A stretch of DNA of 64,000 nucleotides, taken from positions 1 to 64,000 of the forward strand of contig CANKIK010000005.1 in the NCBI GenBank assembly GCA_947481985.1. The letters run 5' to 3'. This document shows, one piece after another, positions 54,190 through 62,771 of the stretch (within the stretch, counting starts at the first letter, position 1; each line of letters starts with the position of its first letter). The notes beneath the pieces are model-generated. The model did no database searches and was not told the DNA's origin. It worked only from the letters and a program-made list of their open reading frames with translations. This DNA is from QWOP01 sp003669605 (GTDB lineage Bacteria > Planctomycetota > Planctomycetia > Pirellulales > UBA1268). The position numbers and the translations under genes are program-made.

Positions 54190-54193
54190 TTCG

Positions 54194-54934
54194 TTACATG
54201 TAAAAGCCCCCGTTGACGTGGATCGTCTGGCCGGTGACGTAGTCGCTCTGTGGAGCGCAGAGGAAGCAGACCGCGTTGACGACGTCCTCGATGCGTCCGA
54301 TGCGCCCCAGCGGGATCTGCTCAAGGAAGCGTGCGGTGACCTCGGCAGGCATCTCCTTGATGATCTCCGTTTCCACGAACCCCGGGGCGACGCAATTGAC
54401 GGTGATCCGCTGCCGGGCAAACTCGCGGGCCGCCACCTTGGTCAGCGCCACGAGCCCGGCCTTGGCCGAGGCGTAGTTGGCCTGACCAAAAAATCCCATG
54501 AAGCCGGCTACGGAGGCGATGTTCACGATCCGGCCGCCGGGGCGGAGAAGCGATGTGGCGTGCTGGAGAGTGTTGAAAGCACCGCCGAGATTGACCTGGA
54601 CGACGGCGTGAAAATCATCGGGTGTCATCTTGCGGATCGTCCGATCGCGGAGGATGCCGGCATTGTTGACGAGGATGTCGATTCCCCCGAGCCGCGCGGT
54701 GATCTCCTCCATCGCTGCCCCCACCCGAGCGTGATCGGAGACATCCGCCTCGACAACCAAGCCCGCGCCGCTGTCGTGGGCCACGCTCTGGGCATCAGCG
54801 AGGTTTCGCCCCGCCGCGTCGGCGACGTAGTTGACGACGCAGATGGCGCCGTGGGCAGCGAGGCCGCGGATGATCCCAGCGCCAATGCCCCGCGAACTCC
54901 CGGTGACCAGCGCCACCTTGCCGGTGAGGTCCAT
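54194..54934 (-). CDS. SDR-family oxidoreductase, FabG-like
   Basis: A 246-residue classical short-chain dehydrogenase. NAD(P)-binding TGSSRGIGAGIIRGLAAHGA, DILVNNAGILRD, the catalytic Ser in GRIVNIASVAGFMG and Tyr/Lys in GQANYASAKAGLVAL are all present; the C-terminal IPLGRIGRIEDVVNAVCFLC and YVTGQTIHVNGGFYM are FabG-like. It could reduce 3-ketoacyl-ACP or -CoA or another short ketone. AGGGA lies about 11 bases before the ATG; upstream codons of the longer frame look non-coding. It is convergent to the FadB-like gene and divergent from the thiolase. Confidence 0.9.
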   Translation of the reverse strand: MDLTGKVALVTGSSRGIGAGIIRGLAAHGAICVVNYVADAAGRNLADAQSVAHDSGAGLVVEADVSDHARVGAAMEEITARLGGIDILVNNAGILRDRTIRKMTPDDFHAVVQVNLGGAFNTLQHATSLLRPGGRIVNIASVAGFMGFFGQANYASAKAGLVALTKVAAREFARQRITVNCVAPGFVETEIIKEMPAEVTARFLEQIPLGRIGRIEDVVNAVCFLCAPQSDYVTGQTIHVNGGFYM

Positions 54935-55124
54935 ATGAAAAATCCCTGCGGGGTGTGGTCGTGGGAGGTGCGGTCGATCGTGCGGTGATCGCCGGACCGA
55001 CTGGAACGTGATGCGACGCTTGGAGAGCAGGGAACTCGAAGGAGAACTTTTCTCGCTGACTTGATCCCTGGTCAATTAGAATGCCAGGGGGGCGATTTGG
55101 CTGTGGAAAGCAGGAGGGAATCTT

Positions 55125-56348
55125 TTGAATCAGCAGGTCCATGTGATTGGCGCTGCGCGGAGCGATTTTAAGCGAAACCTCCGCAAGGAAGGGAAATCGA
55201 TCCGTGATCTGATCGTCGAGGCGGGGGCAGACGCGATTCGTGATGCCGGGATCGAACCGGCCGCGGTGGAGGCGGGCGTCGTCGGTAACTTTGCCGCTGG
55301 CCTCTACACCCACCAGCTCCACCTCGGGGCGCTGCTGATCGACATCGACGATGCCCTCTGCGGCATCCCCACGCTCCACACCGAGGCGGCCTGCGCATCG
55401 GGGAGCGTGGCGGTGCTGACTGCTGCCCACTGGATCCGCTGCGGTCTGCACGACGTCGTGCTGGTGGTTGGTGCCGAACAGCAAAAGACGATGTCGCCCG
55501 CCGACGGATCCGAGGTGCTGGCTGCCGCCGGCGATTGGATCGGCGAAAAGCCGCGGTACGGCGCGCACATGATGCCGAAGCTGTTTGCGTCGATCGCGTC
55601 ACGCTACCGCGATTGTCACGGCCTCAACGAAGATACGCTGGCGACGGTGGTGATGAAGAACTACAGCCACGCCTCTCTCAACGACCTGGCACAGATGCGC
55701 GACGCCGCCATGACGCTTGACCGTGCCAGGACCGTCTGCGATTCCAATCCCTGCTTCGCTCCGCCGTTGAAGACGAGCGACTGTTCGCAGATCACCGACG
55801 GTGCTGCGGCCGTCGTTCTGGCATCCGATCGGGTGGCAGGACAGCGGGGTATGCGCCTCCTCGGCTTCGGCCATACAACCGACCGCCTCGATCTTGATCG
55901 CAAGCAGGTACCGGAATTTCCCCAGGCAGCGCGGGCTGGGGCGCTGGCCTTTTCAATGGCGGGAATTGGACCGCGGGAGATCGATCTGGCTGAGGTCCAC
56001 GACTGCTTCTCGATCACGGAATTGGTCACTTACGAGGCGCTGGGGTGGGCTGCAGCCGGGCGGGCCGCCGAACTTCTCGCTTCCGGTGCCACGACGCTGC
56101 CGGGCTTGCGGAACTTGGTCGGCGTGGGGACATCACCGGCGTTCTCGATCCCCGTCAACACCGGAGGTGGGCTGATCGGCGATGGCCATCCGGTTGGCGC
56201 AACCGGGGTCCGGCAGGTGGTGGAAATGTTTGGACAACTGACCGGGCGGGCCGGCCAGCGCCAAGTCGAGGGAGCGACGCGGGGCCTGACGTTCAACATG
56301 GGTGGATCGCTGACCACCAACGTCGCCATGGTATGGGGACGGAAGTGA
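55125..56348 (+). CDS. Thiolase, SCPx-like (acetyl-CoA acetyltransferase family)
   Basis: A 407-residue thiolase with a TTG start, supported by AGGAGGG seven bases upstream. The nucleophilic Cys is in TEAACASGSVAVL; EVHDCFSITELVTYEALGW and NTGGGLIGDGHPVGATG carry the other active-site His residues. The last two motifs match SCPx-type thiolases, which act on branched or bulky 3-ketoacyl-CoAs, better than FadA-type enzymes. With the FadB-like fusion 1 kb away it could complete a beta-oxidation cycle, and it fits the AtuA/ACAD genes at the left edge, though the link is inferred. Confidence 0.9.
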   Translation: MNQQVHVIGAARSDFKRNLRKEGKSIRDLIVEAGADAIRDAGIEPAAVEAGVVGNFAAGLYTHQLHLGALLIDIDDALCGIPTLHTEAACASGSVAVLTAAHWIRCGLHDVVLVVGAEQQKTMSPADGSEVLAAAGDWIGEKPRYGAHMMPKLFASIASRYRDCHGLNEDTLATVVMKNYSHASLNDLAQMRDAAMTLDRARTVCDSNPCFAPPLKTSDCSQITDGAAAVVLASDRVAGQRGMRLLGFGHTTDRLDLDRKQVPEFPQAARAGALAFSMAGIGPREIDLAEVHDCFSITELVTYEALGWAAAGRAAELLASGATTLPGLRNLVGVGTSPAFSIPVNTGGGLIGDGHPVGATGVRQVVEMFGQLTGRAGQRQVEGATRGLTFNMGGSLTTNVAMVWGRK

Positions 56349-56379
56349 CTGCCACGCTGAAGGAATGGCCACGGCCACT

Positions 56380-57036
56380 TCAGCGGGCATCCCGGCGACG
56401 GGCTGTTTTGATCAGGCAGCCGACCGGGGCGGTCTCGGAGAGTTCCACCGGCCTACCGGCCAGCACCGCCTCGAGGGCGTCGGCGACGTGGCGGTGGCGG
56501 ACGAGCGATTCCTGCGTGTCGTCGTCCATCGCCCCCATATAGACAATCCGTCGCGATCCATCGAGGACGAAGAATTCAGGTGTCCGCAAGGCTCCAAACG
56601 TCCGGGACAGTTCCTGCGAGGCATCGATGAGATAGGGAAAGCGGAAGTCCCGCGCTCGGGCTCGCTCCTGGATCGCCTCCAGCGACTCGGATTTTGCCTG
56701 GTTGGAGTTGATCGCCACGACGGCCACGCGTTCCCCCTGGCCGGCGTAGTGGATGGCGAGATCGTTGATCCGTTCCTCGTAATCGACGGCGTACGGGCAG
56801 TCATTACAGGTGAAGACCACGACCACTGCGTCAGTGTCGGCGAGATCTTCCCAGCTATGCTTTCGCCCGTCGGTGCCGGGCAGGCCGCTCCAGGCGGGGA
56901 CGACGTCGCCGATGTTCCGCGTGGGATTGAACTCCCCGGCAAGCGCGCTGCAGGTGATCGTCACAGCGACGAGCAACGTGGCGATGATCCGGGGGAGGGG
57001 GAGCGGGGGTGATTTGAAGGGCAAGTCGGGCAGCAT
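56380..57036 (-). CDS. Exported redoxin (AhpC/TSA-type thioredoxin-fold protein)
   Basis: A 218-residue protein with an N-terminal signal (RIIATLLVAVTITCSALAG, about 17-35), then a thioredoxin-like fold of the redoxin type: NIGDVVPAWSGLPGTDGRKH, VVVFTCNDCPYAVDYEERIN with a CxxC pair (CNDC), VAVVAINSN, FPYLIDASQELSRTFGAL and TPEFFVLDGSRRIVYMG. Proteins of this group are common in planctomycetes and may reduce thiols or peroxides outside the cytoplasm. AGGAGG lies seven bases before the chosen ATG. Gene end is convergent with the thiolase (31 bp). Confidence 0.87.
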   Translation of the reverse strand: MLPDLPFKSPPLPLPRIIATLLVAVTITCSALAGEFNPTRNIGDVVPAWSGLPGTDGRKHSWEDLADTDAVVVVFTCNDCPYAVDYEERINDLAIHYAGQGERVAVVAINSNQAKSESLEAIQERARARDFRFPYLIDASQELSRTFGALRTPEFFVLDGSRRIVYMGAMDDDTQESLVRHRHVADALEAVLAGRPVELSETAPVGCLIKTARRRDAR

Positions 57037-57120
57037 GGCGGTAGCCTCCTGGAAGCATCCAGAATAGGAACCGCGGTCCGCGCCGCCAACCACACCGGCC
57101 GCTCGACCAACGAGCCGCCT

Positions 57121-57232
57121 GTCGAAAAAATCATCCCCGAACCTTTTCCCCTACGGATATCCCCGGTTTTCTCCAGTGTTCCCCAACCACGACCGCCGTG
57201 TGCGGTCGGGCTGGCAGTGTCTCAGCAGCCTG
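57121..57232 (+). repeat. Dispersed intergenic repeat, copy C
   Basis: Reads GTCGAAAAAATCATCCCCGA, CCTTTTCCCC, CCCCGGTTTTCTCCAGTG, GACCGCCGTGTGC, GGCAGTGTCTCAGCAGCCTG in the family order. Its second hairpin is lost, but it has CGACCGC-CGTGT-GCGGTCG, a perfect 7-bp inverted repeat. It separates the redoxin from a small gene transcribed toward it. Confidence 0.75.
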
Positions 57233-57239
57233 CGAACCG

Positions 57240-57449
57240 TCAGATCCAACTGCCGACGGTGGTGAAGTCCTCGCTGGGCTCATAGGCCCACTGAGACTTA
57301 TCCCGCACCACACTCACCACAGCCGTCGTGGCTGGTGTGGCTGGTGGGGACACTTCGTGGAAATCGCTCGGACGGTCGTCGGTCGGCTCACCGTAAACGT
57401 CATGCATGCCGGCAATGGCGGCCAGGTACTCGGGGAAGTGTGGGTCCAT
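57240..57449 (-). CDS. Small hypothetical protein
   Basis: A 69-residue ORF with GGAGG nine bases before its ATG. The product begins MDPHFPEYLAAIAGMHDVYG, is acidic, has no signal or membrane segment, and ends QWAYEPSEDFTTVGSWI. Its family was not recognised. The well-placed ribosome site and lack of a competing frame support it. It lies right beside repeat copy C. Confidence 0.5.
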   Translation of the reverse strand: MDPHFPEYLAAIAGMHDVYGEPTDDRPSDFHEVSPPATPATTAVVSVVRDKSQWAYEPSEDFTTVGSWI

Positions 57450-57717
57450 GACAAAGGTCCTCCGTGACGGTCATGATCGGGTGGTTCACCACCGCTCTTG
57501 GTGCACTATACGGACGCCGCCGGCGATGGGTCGCTCGACAGCTGCACGTGGCAGCGAATCCGCATTCCGCCGGCGACGGCTTTGGTCGGATGGGAGGAGT
57601 GCGCAGGCCATGGTGGCTGGATCGTTGCTGCCCGGAAATCCCGCGCGCCGGTATAACGCTCTTTCCTGGCCGGAAAGTGTCCTGCCGGCAATTTCGGGCT
57701 ATTCAGAGGGCGTCATC

Positions 57718-58659
57718 ATGCAACTCGGTTTTGTCAGCGCTATCCTTCCCGAACAGTCGCTCGAAGAGGTGTTCCGCACCGCCGCGGAGATTGGGTACGA
57801 GTGCGTGGAACTGATGTGCTGGCCCCCTTCGGCCGCCGAACGGCGTTATGCCGGCGTGACTCACCTCAACGTTGACGGCTTGACCGCTGCCGACGCCCGG
57901 CGGGTGCGAACGCTGGCGGCCGACTGCGGCGTGGCGATCAGTGGTCTGGGCTATTACCCCAATCCGCTCTCGCCGCACCCGGCCGAGGCGGCGGCGGCCG
58001 TCGAGCACATCGCCAAGGTCATTCGGGCAGCGGCAGTGCTGGGGATTCCGCGGGTGAACACGTTTGTGGGGCGCGACTGGCTGCGGTCGGTCGATGACAA
58101 CTGGCCCCGCTTTCTGGAGACCTGGCGACCGCTCATGCAACTGGCCGATGAGCTCGAGGTGCGGATCGGCATCGAGAATTGCCCGATGTCATTCACGGCC
58201 GATGAATGGCCCGGCGGCAAGAATCTCGCCACGACGCCCGCCATCTGGCGACGGATGTTTCGCGATATTCCCAGCCCGAATTTTGGCCTGAATTTCGATC
58301 CCTCGCACCTCGTCTGGCAGCAGATGGATCCGGTGCGGCCGCTGGTGGAGTTTGCCGATCGTCTTTTCCATGTCCATGCCAAGGATGCCCGTGTGAATCG
58401 TCAACGGCTCGACGACGTCGGCATCCTGGCTCCGCCGTTGTCCTATCACGTCCCCAAACTCCCCGGACTGGGAGACGTTCCTTGGGGGCTGTTTTTCGCC
58501 ACGCTCGGTGAAATCGGCTATCGGGGGCCGGTGTGCGTTGAGGTGGAGGACAGATCCTACGAGGACTCGTTGGCTGGCCGGAGGGCGGCGCTGGTGCAGT
58601 CACACACCTTCCTGCGGAATTACCTCCCCCGGCGCGGTGTCGTTGCGGAGGGGGCATGA
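57718..58659 (+). CDS. Sugar-phosphate isomerase/epimerase (TIM barrel)
   Basis: A 313-residue xylose-isomerase-like barrel. Metal-site strands are VRIGIENCPMSFTADEWPGG (Glu), FGLNFDPSHLVWQQMDP (Asp, His), FHVHAKDARVNRQRL (His, Asp) and GPVCVEVEDRSYEDS (Glu). Family members epimerise or isomerise ketoses and inositol derivatives. The stop codon overlaps the deoC start (ATGA), so the two are translationally coupled and may work on related sugars. Confidence 0.9.
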   Translation: MQLGFVSAILPEQSLEEVFRTAAEIGYECVELMCWPPSAAERRYAGVTHLNVDGLTAADARRVRTLAADCGVAISGLGYYPNPLSPHPAEAAAAVEHIAKVIRAAAVLGIPRVNTFVGRDWLRSVDDNWPRFLETWRPLMQLADELEVRIGIENCPMSFTADEWPGGKNLATTPAIWRRMFRDIPSPNFGLNFDPSHLVWQQMDPVRPLVEFADRLFHVHAKDARVNRQRLDDVGILAPPLSYHVPKLPGLGDVPWGLFFATLGEIGYRGPVCVEVEDRSYEDSLAGRRAALVQSHTFLRNYLPRRGVVAEGA

Positions 58660-59390
58660 GCGACACGCCCACCTCTCCCTGCCCCGACGATTACGCGTCG
58701 ATCGCCGGCTCAATCGATCACGCCCTCCTCGATCCCACGCTCTGTGCCGCTGACCTCCGTGCCGGTTGCCGGCTGGCCCGGGCCTACGGTGTGGCGAGCG
58801 TGTGCATCGTCCCCTGGGGAGTGGGGCTGTGCGCTTCGATCCTCGCCGGATCATCCGTTCGGGCGAGCACGACGATCGGATTTCCGCACGGTGCCAACAC
58901 CACCTCCACCAAAGTCGCCGAGGCGGTTCGGGCGATCGATGACGGCGCTCGGGAACTCGACATGGTGGTCAACCTCTCCTGGGTGCTCGACGGCAACTGG
59001 GACGCCGTCCGCGACGATATCGCTGCCGTCACCGATGTGGCGCATGCCGGCAGGGGGTGGGTGAAGGTGATCTTCGAGAACTGCTTCCTCGAGCAGTCGC
59101 AGAAGATCCGGCTGTGCGGGATTTGTGGCGACCTGGGGGTCGACTGGGTGAAGACGTCGACGGGGTTCGCTCCCGGCGGTGCCACCGAGGCCGATGTGGC
59201 CCTCATGCGCCGTCATGCCCCGGCTTCGGTTGGCGTCAAGGCAGCCGGCGGGATCCGCGACCTCGACACGCTCCTCCGCTATCGCAGCCTGGGAGCGAAT
59301 CGCTGTGGCGCCTCGCGCACCGCCGAGATTCTCGACGAAGCGCGCCGCCGCTTGGCACTGCCCGCGGTGCGGGATCACATCTGCCGGTAA
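58656..59390 (+). CDS. deoC: Deoxyribose-phosphate aldolase
   Basis: A 244-residue class I aldolase that splits 2-deoxyribose 5-phosphate into glyceraldehyde 3-phosphate and acetaldehyde. Signatures: IDHALLDPTLCAADLRAGCR at the N-terminus, TTIGFPHGANTTSTKVAEAV, ELDMVVNLSWVLDG, VKVIFENCFL, VKTSTGFAPGGATEADVALM with the Schiff-base Lys, and VGVKAAGGIRDL. Start overlaps the epimerase stop. It converges on the reductoisomerase-like gene with a 16-bp overlap of ends. Confidence 0.95.
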   Translation: MSDTPTSPCPDDYASIAGSIDHALLDPTLCAADLRAGCRLARAYGVASVCIVPWGVGLCASILAGSSVRASTTIGFPHGANTTSTKVAEAVRAIDDGARELDMVVNLSWVLDGNWDAVRDDIAAVTDVAHAGRGWVKVIFENCFLEQSQKIRLCGICGDLGVDWVKTSTGFAPGGATEADVALMRRHAPASVGVKAAGGIRDLDTLLRYRSLGANRCGASRTAEILDEARRRLALPAVRDHICR

Positions 59391-60385
59391 TCCTGCTCGG
59401 TGCGGCTGATGATGTCGTCGTCCCCCACCACAGTGTCGAGAAAGGGGCGGCAGGGATAGCCGCTGCGGTGTTCATCCTGGAGGGCATCGGCGAAAGCGCC
59501 GCTCTCAATCTCTTTGAGGATCCCACGCATCTGATCCCCCATCTGCTCGCGGTCGATCGAGAGGCTGCGGGTCATGCCGCCGAAGGCAGCGGCATAGCCG
59601 TGGGTGAGTGTGGAGGGGAGGAAGCCATCGCGGGCCATCTGGGCGAACGTCTCTGACATCTCACCGGAGAGATAGAGCTCCATCAGCAAGCCCAGCGGCG
59701 GCAGCCCCGCTTCCATGCCGACGTGAAAGGCCGAGAGGATCGCGGCGCCCAGCCACGGGCCGAAGGCCTGTTCCACGTAGAGATCGAGGAGCACCTCTTG
59801 GCGGGCAGTCATCTCGAGCGCGCCGTGCTTGAGCGAACCGGCGGCGCTGGCCAGTGCCAGGAGCCTCGGCCAAGCTTCGGAACTGGAGTCGCGTTCCACG
59901 CCGAGATAGGCCATGTAGCCGCGGCCATCGACGCTTCGCTGGCGGATCGCCTCACCCCCCATTCGGGGCGCGAAGAGCACGACGTCGACGCCGTCGGGAG
60001 GGGTCACCAGACCGTAGGCGAGCGCGTAGCCCGAGGCGAAAAGGAGTGTCGATCCGGGGCGGAGGCGGGCGCCGATCGCCGGCATCCGCTCGGGCTGGAC
60101 CTCGTCTGGGAGGAGCATCAAGGCGATGTCGGCCCTGGCGGCGGCATCAGCCAGCGGCAGGACCTCGAAGCCGTCGGCGCGTGCCTTCTCCGACGAGGCG
60201 TCGTCCTCGCTGCCGACGATGATGCTACAGCCGATCGCTGCCCCCCCGAGGCTGTCACGGAGATTCAGGGCCAGCGGTTGGCCGAGGAGTCCGTAACCGA
60301 GGATGGCGATCGACTTCCCACGGAGAGCGCCGATGTCGGCGTCGCGGTCACGAAACAGGCGCGGATGGCGCGGCGGAGCATTCAA
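59375..60385 (-). CDS. Ketol-acid reductoisomerase-like (IlvC-fold) protein with altered active site
   Basis: A 336-residue protein with the IlvC architecture: Rossmann part SIAILGYGLLGQPLALNLRD, ALMLLPDEVQPERMPAI and DGVDVVLFAPRMGG, then the helical C-terminal domain ending DREQMGDQMRGILKEIESGA. Against class I IlvC by eye, the Asp and Glu metal ligands of TDLFGEQ are kept (LDLYVEQ), but the His of AHGF is Ser (ASGY), the Lys of APKGPGH is Arg (APRMGGE), the second Glu of FECLHE is not conserved and the SNTAEYG serine region is absent. So it is unlikely to be the valine/isoleucine enzyme; the reaction is unknown. A TTG start with GGGAGG upstream is proposed. Confidence 0.75.
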   Translation of the reverse strand: MNAPPRHPRLFRDRDADIGALRGKSIAILGYGLLGQPLALNLRDSLGGAAIGCSIIVGSEDDASSEKARADGFEVLPLADAAARADIALMLLPDEVQPERMPAIGARLRPGSTLLFASGYALAYGLVTPPDGVDVVLFAPRMGGEAIRQRSVDGRGYMAYLGVERDSSSEAWPRLLALASAAGSLKHGALEMTARQEVLLDLYVEQAFGPWLGAAILSAFHVGMEAGLPPLGLLMELYLSGEMSETFAQMARDGFLPSTLTHGYAAAFGGMTRSLSIDREQMGDQMRGILKEIESGAFADALQDEHRSGYPCRPFLDTVVGDDDIISRTEQDYRQM

Positions 60386-60785
60386 GGTAGGCCTCCCGGT
60401 AACTCTCGAGCAGCGGATCGACAAGCATGATGAATTCCCGCAGCCGGAGCGGATTCATTCCACGGACATGGATCCGGCCAGCCAGGAAGGCGGCGCCGAG
60501 CGAGCGGCGCGCGAAGGCGGCGTCCTCGAGCGTCGAACGCTGCATGCGGACGACGAATGGTGGTTGGTCGAGCGGCGCGGCGACGCAAAGTGCATCGGGC
60601 CCGGCGGCGAGGCAGAGCTTGGTGTCGACGTCGGGAAATTCCCACTGGATGCTGGGCATCGCCCCGGCGAGTTTCTGCCGCTGGGTGGACGAGAGTTTGC
60701 CATTGAGGATACTGATCATCCTCCCGAGGATCGCGGTGAAGGCGTCAAGTTCGGACGTGGGCAAACCGCTGGCGGGGGTCGGCAT
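60348..60785 (-). CDS. Possible SCP2 sterol-carrier-like protein
   Basis: A 145-residue protein (longer starts at 60821 and 60899 are possible). The arrangement ALCVAAPLDQPPFVVRMQRS, TLEDAAFARRSLGAAFLAGR and IHVRGMNPLRLREFI resembles SCP2-like domains (a strand with the ADV-type ligand wall, then a helix and an amphipathic GKLKIKGN-like segment); the match is by eye and weak. The family binds lipid or acyl-CoA. Its 3' end overlaps the proposed start of the reductoisomerase-like gene by 38 bp, so the two are probably co-expressed. Confidence 0.55.
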   Translation of the reverse strand: MPTPASGLPTSELDAFTAILGRMISILNGKLSSTQRQKLAGAMPSIQWEFPDVDTKLCLAAGPDALCVAAPLDQPPFVVRMQRSTLEDAAFARRSLGAAFLAGRIHVRGMNPLRLREFIMLVDPLLESYREAYLECSAAPSAPVS

Positions 60786-60965
60786 GGCGACAGGGCTTCC
60801 TGGGACGCGGGTTCCATCCATGGTCCCGAGCCACCGGCCGCGGGGACGGGCGGAGCATAGCACAGCCGATGCGGAGGCAGGGACGGCAGATTCGCGCATT
60901 TTCCAGAGCGGAAAATGGGCTCCTGTCCGCTGGCACGCACGAGCCAGATTCCGCGTGCATCTGCG

Positions 60966-62771
60966 TCAGGGTAATTCGAGGAACCAACCGCCGATTCGCT
61001 TGGCATCGAGCGGTTCCGGCGGCATCTCCTCGCCGGTGATCCGCCAGATCGACCAATAGCAGGCGATGCCGGTCTCGAGAAACATCGTGTCCCGCGGAGC
61101 GAACTCCCGTAGCGTCTTCAACTGTGATTCGGCCTTGAATCGCCCCAAGCCCACAGCCGCCATCCAGCGGACACTGACTGCTTCCGGGGGGAGCGTGGCC
61201 ACATCGGCCAGCCGCTCCGCGAATACCGGGGCCAGATCGCAATCGGGTTCGTCCTCATGGAAGAGCCCCAGCGCCCAGTAGGCGGCCGACCGCGCCCGGA
61301 CATCAATCTGTGACTTGGGAACGTATTCCCGCAAGAGCGGCTCGGCTTCTCGGTAGCGGAGAATCCCGAACAACTGGTGAATCTGCTGGGCCTGCTGCCC
61401 GAACTTGGTGATGACCTCGATCGAGAGTTGTTTCTGGAGCTGGGAGCGGAGTGCCGTGGCGTAGGCCAGTAGGGGAGCGAGCGTGGCGGGGACCTCGAGT
61501 TTCCTCAATGCCCAGGCAGCGGAAACAGCGACCTCGTCGCGTGGATGGTCGAGCAGTTGCAGCAGTCTCTCGGCAGCAGGCTCGTGGTCGAGGGAACCAA
61601 GGAGGAGCGCCGCTTGCTCAAGCCCCCGCCACTGGTCGCCGGCGAGCATCGCGGTTCCCTCTTCAACCACCGCAGGCAGCAAGCCAGGTGTGGCACCGAA
61701 GTCGGCCAGCGTGCTTGCCACGAAGCGCCGCAGGGCCGGATTGCGGTCGGCTAGGAGCGGTCCAAGGCGGTGGATGCAGTCCGCGTCGCCGGGCCCGGAG
61801 ACAATTCTTGCAGCGCGGGCCCTCAAGCCGGCGTCCGGCACTGCCAAGAGGCCGCGGGCGGTGTCGAGCGCCCGCACCGGAGCGATCTCATCGAGGCGGA
61901 CAAGGGCGCCGGTGGCGACTGCCGGCTCTGGGTCGGCGCAGAGGGCCACGAGGCGGTCGACCACAGCATCTCCCGATTGCCTCGCCAGCAGCGCCACTGC
62001 CAGCAGTCGGCCCAGCGCCCCGCTTCCCACCCCGCCGCTCTTGCCGCCGGCGTCACTGTCGGCCAACTTTGCGGCGAAATCGACGAGGCCCTCGGCGCGG
62101 ATTTTCCCCAACGCCCGAGCCGCCGCAAGTCTGGTATCTGGTGAGGTGTCGGAATCGGCAACGATTTGCTCGAGGCCTGCGGCCGCGCGGGCTTCCTGCA
62201 CCGTCCCCACAGCGTCGATCGCCAACAGGCGGAGGCCTGGTTGCGTGTCGGGGTCTAAAAGGCGCTCCAGCCAGACGTCGTGCCACGGGGAGTGGTTCCA
62301 CTTCGCCAAGCTCGGTTCGACAATCTGGGCCATGAGCAGTCCATCTTTTTCCGCCGCACTGGCCAGATCGGCAGCGGCTTCGGCAGCATCCAGGGCCACC
62401 AGCGCCCCCGCAGCGGCGCGGCGCAGCTGTGGATCCTCCTCGTCGCGGAGGGCCTGCACCAGCCGCGGCACGGTCGCCTCCAAGCCCTTCATCCCCCGCG
62501 TCGTGGCCAGCGTGATCGTGTCGATCGCCAGCCGTCGGGGCTCGACGTCGGGCCGGTCGAGCGCCTGCTGCCAGAGGGGGAGCAGTTTCTTCGAGAACGC
62601 GACCACCTCAGTCGGGATGACGACCAGCGGATCGAGTTGCTGCGCTTGGTCGACGGCCAGGTCGACCGCTCGGGCTGGAATGGCAAGCGCCACCACAACC
62701 GCGACGGGGCAGAGGAACGACACAGCGAGGTGGAATAGGGAATTCATGGCTACCGGGGGAGCAGGGATCAT
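60966..62771 (-). CDS. Exported HEAT-repeat protein
   Basis: A 601-residue exported solenoid. A signal peptide (FLCPVAVVVALAIPARAVDL, about residues 19-37) is followed by HEAT-type helix pairs such as LRRAAAGALVALDAAEAAAD, TRLAAARALGKIRAEGLVDF, LRRFVASTLADFGATPGLLP and EVAVSAAWALRKLEVPATLA. The C-terminal 150 residues are less regular, with REAEPLLREYVPKSQIDVRA and YWSIWRITGEEMPPEPLDAK. The ATG overlaps the stop codon of the upstream ABC permease gene (ATGA), suggesting coupled synthesis and a link to that transporter. Confidence 0.85.
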   Translation of the reverse strand: MIPAPPVAMNSLFHLAVSFLCPVAVVVALAIPARAVDLAVDQAQQLDPLVVIPTEVVAFSKKLLPLWQQALDRPDVEPRRLAIDTITLATTRGMKGLEATVPRLVQALRDEEDPQLRRAAAGALVALDAAEAAADLASAAEKDGLLMAQIVEPSLAKWNHSPWHDVWLERLLDPDTQPGLRLLAIDAVGTVQEARAAAGLEQIVADSDTSPDTRLAAARALGKIRAEGLVDFAAKLADSDAGGKSGGVGSGALGRLLAVALLARQSGDAVVDRLVALCADPEPAVATGALVRLDEIAPVRALDTARGLLAVPDAGLRARAARIVSGPGDADCIHRLGPLLADRNPALRRFVASTLADFGATPGLLPAVVEEGTAMLAGDQWRGLEQAALLLGSLDHEPAAERLLQLLDHPRDEVAVSAAWALRKLEVPATLAPLLAYATALRSQLQKQLSIEVITKFGQQAQQIHQLFGILRYREAEPLLREYVPKSQIDVRARSAAYWALGLFHEDEPDCDLAPVFAERLADVATLPPEAVSVRWMAAVGLGRFKAESQLKTLREFAPRDTMFLETGIACYWSIWRITGEEMPPEPLDAKRIGGWFLELP

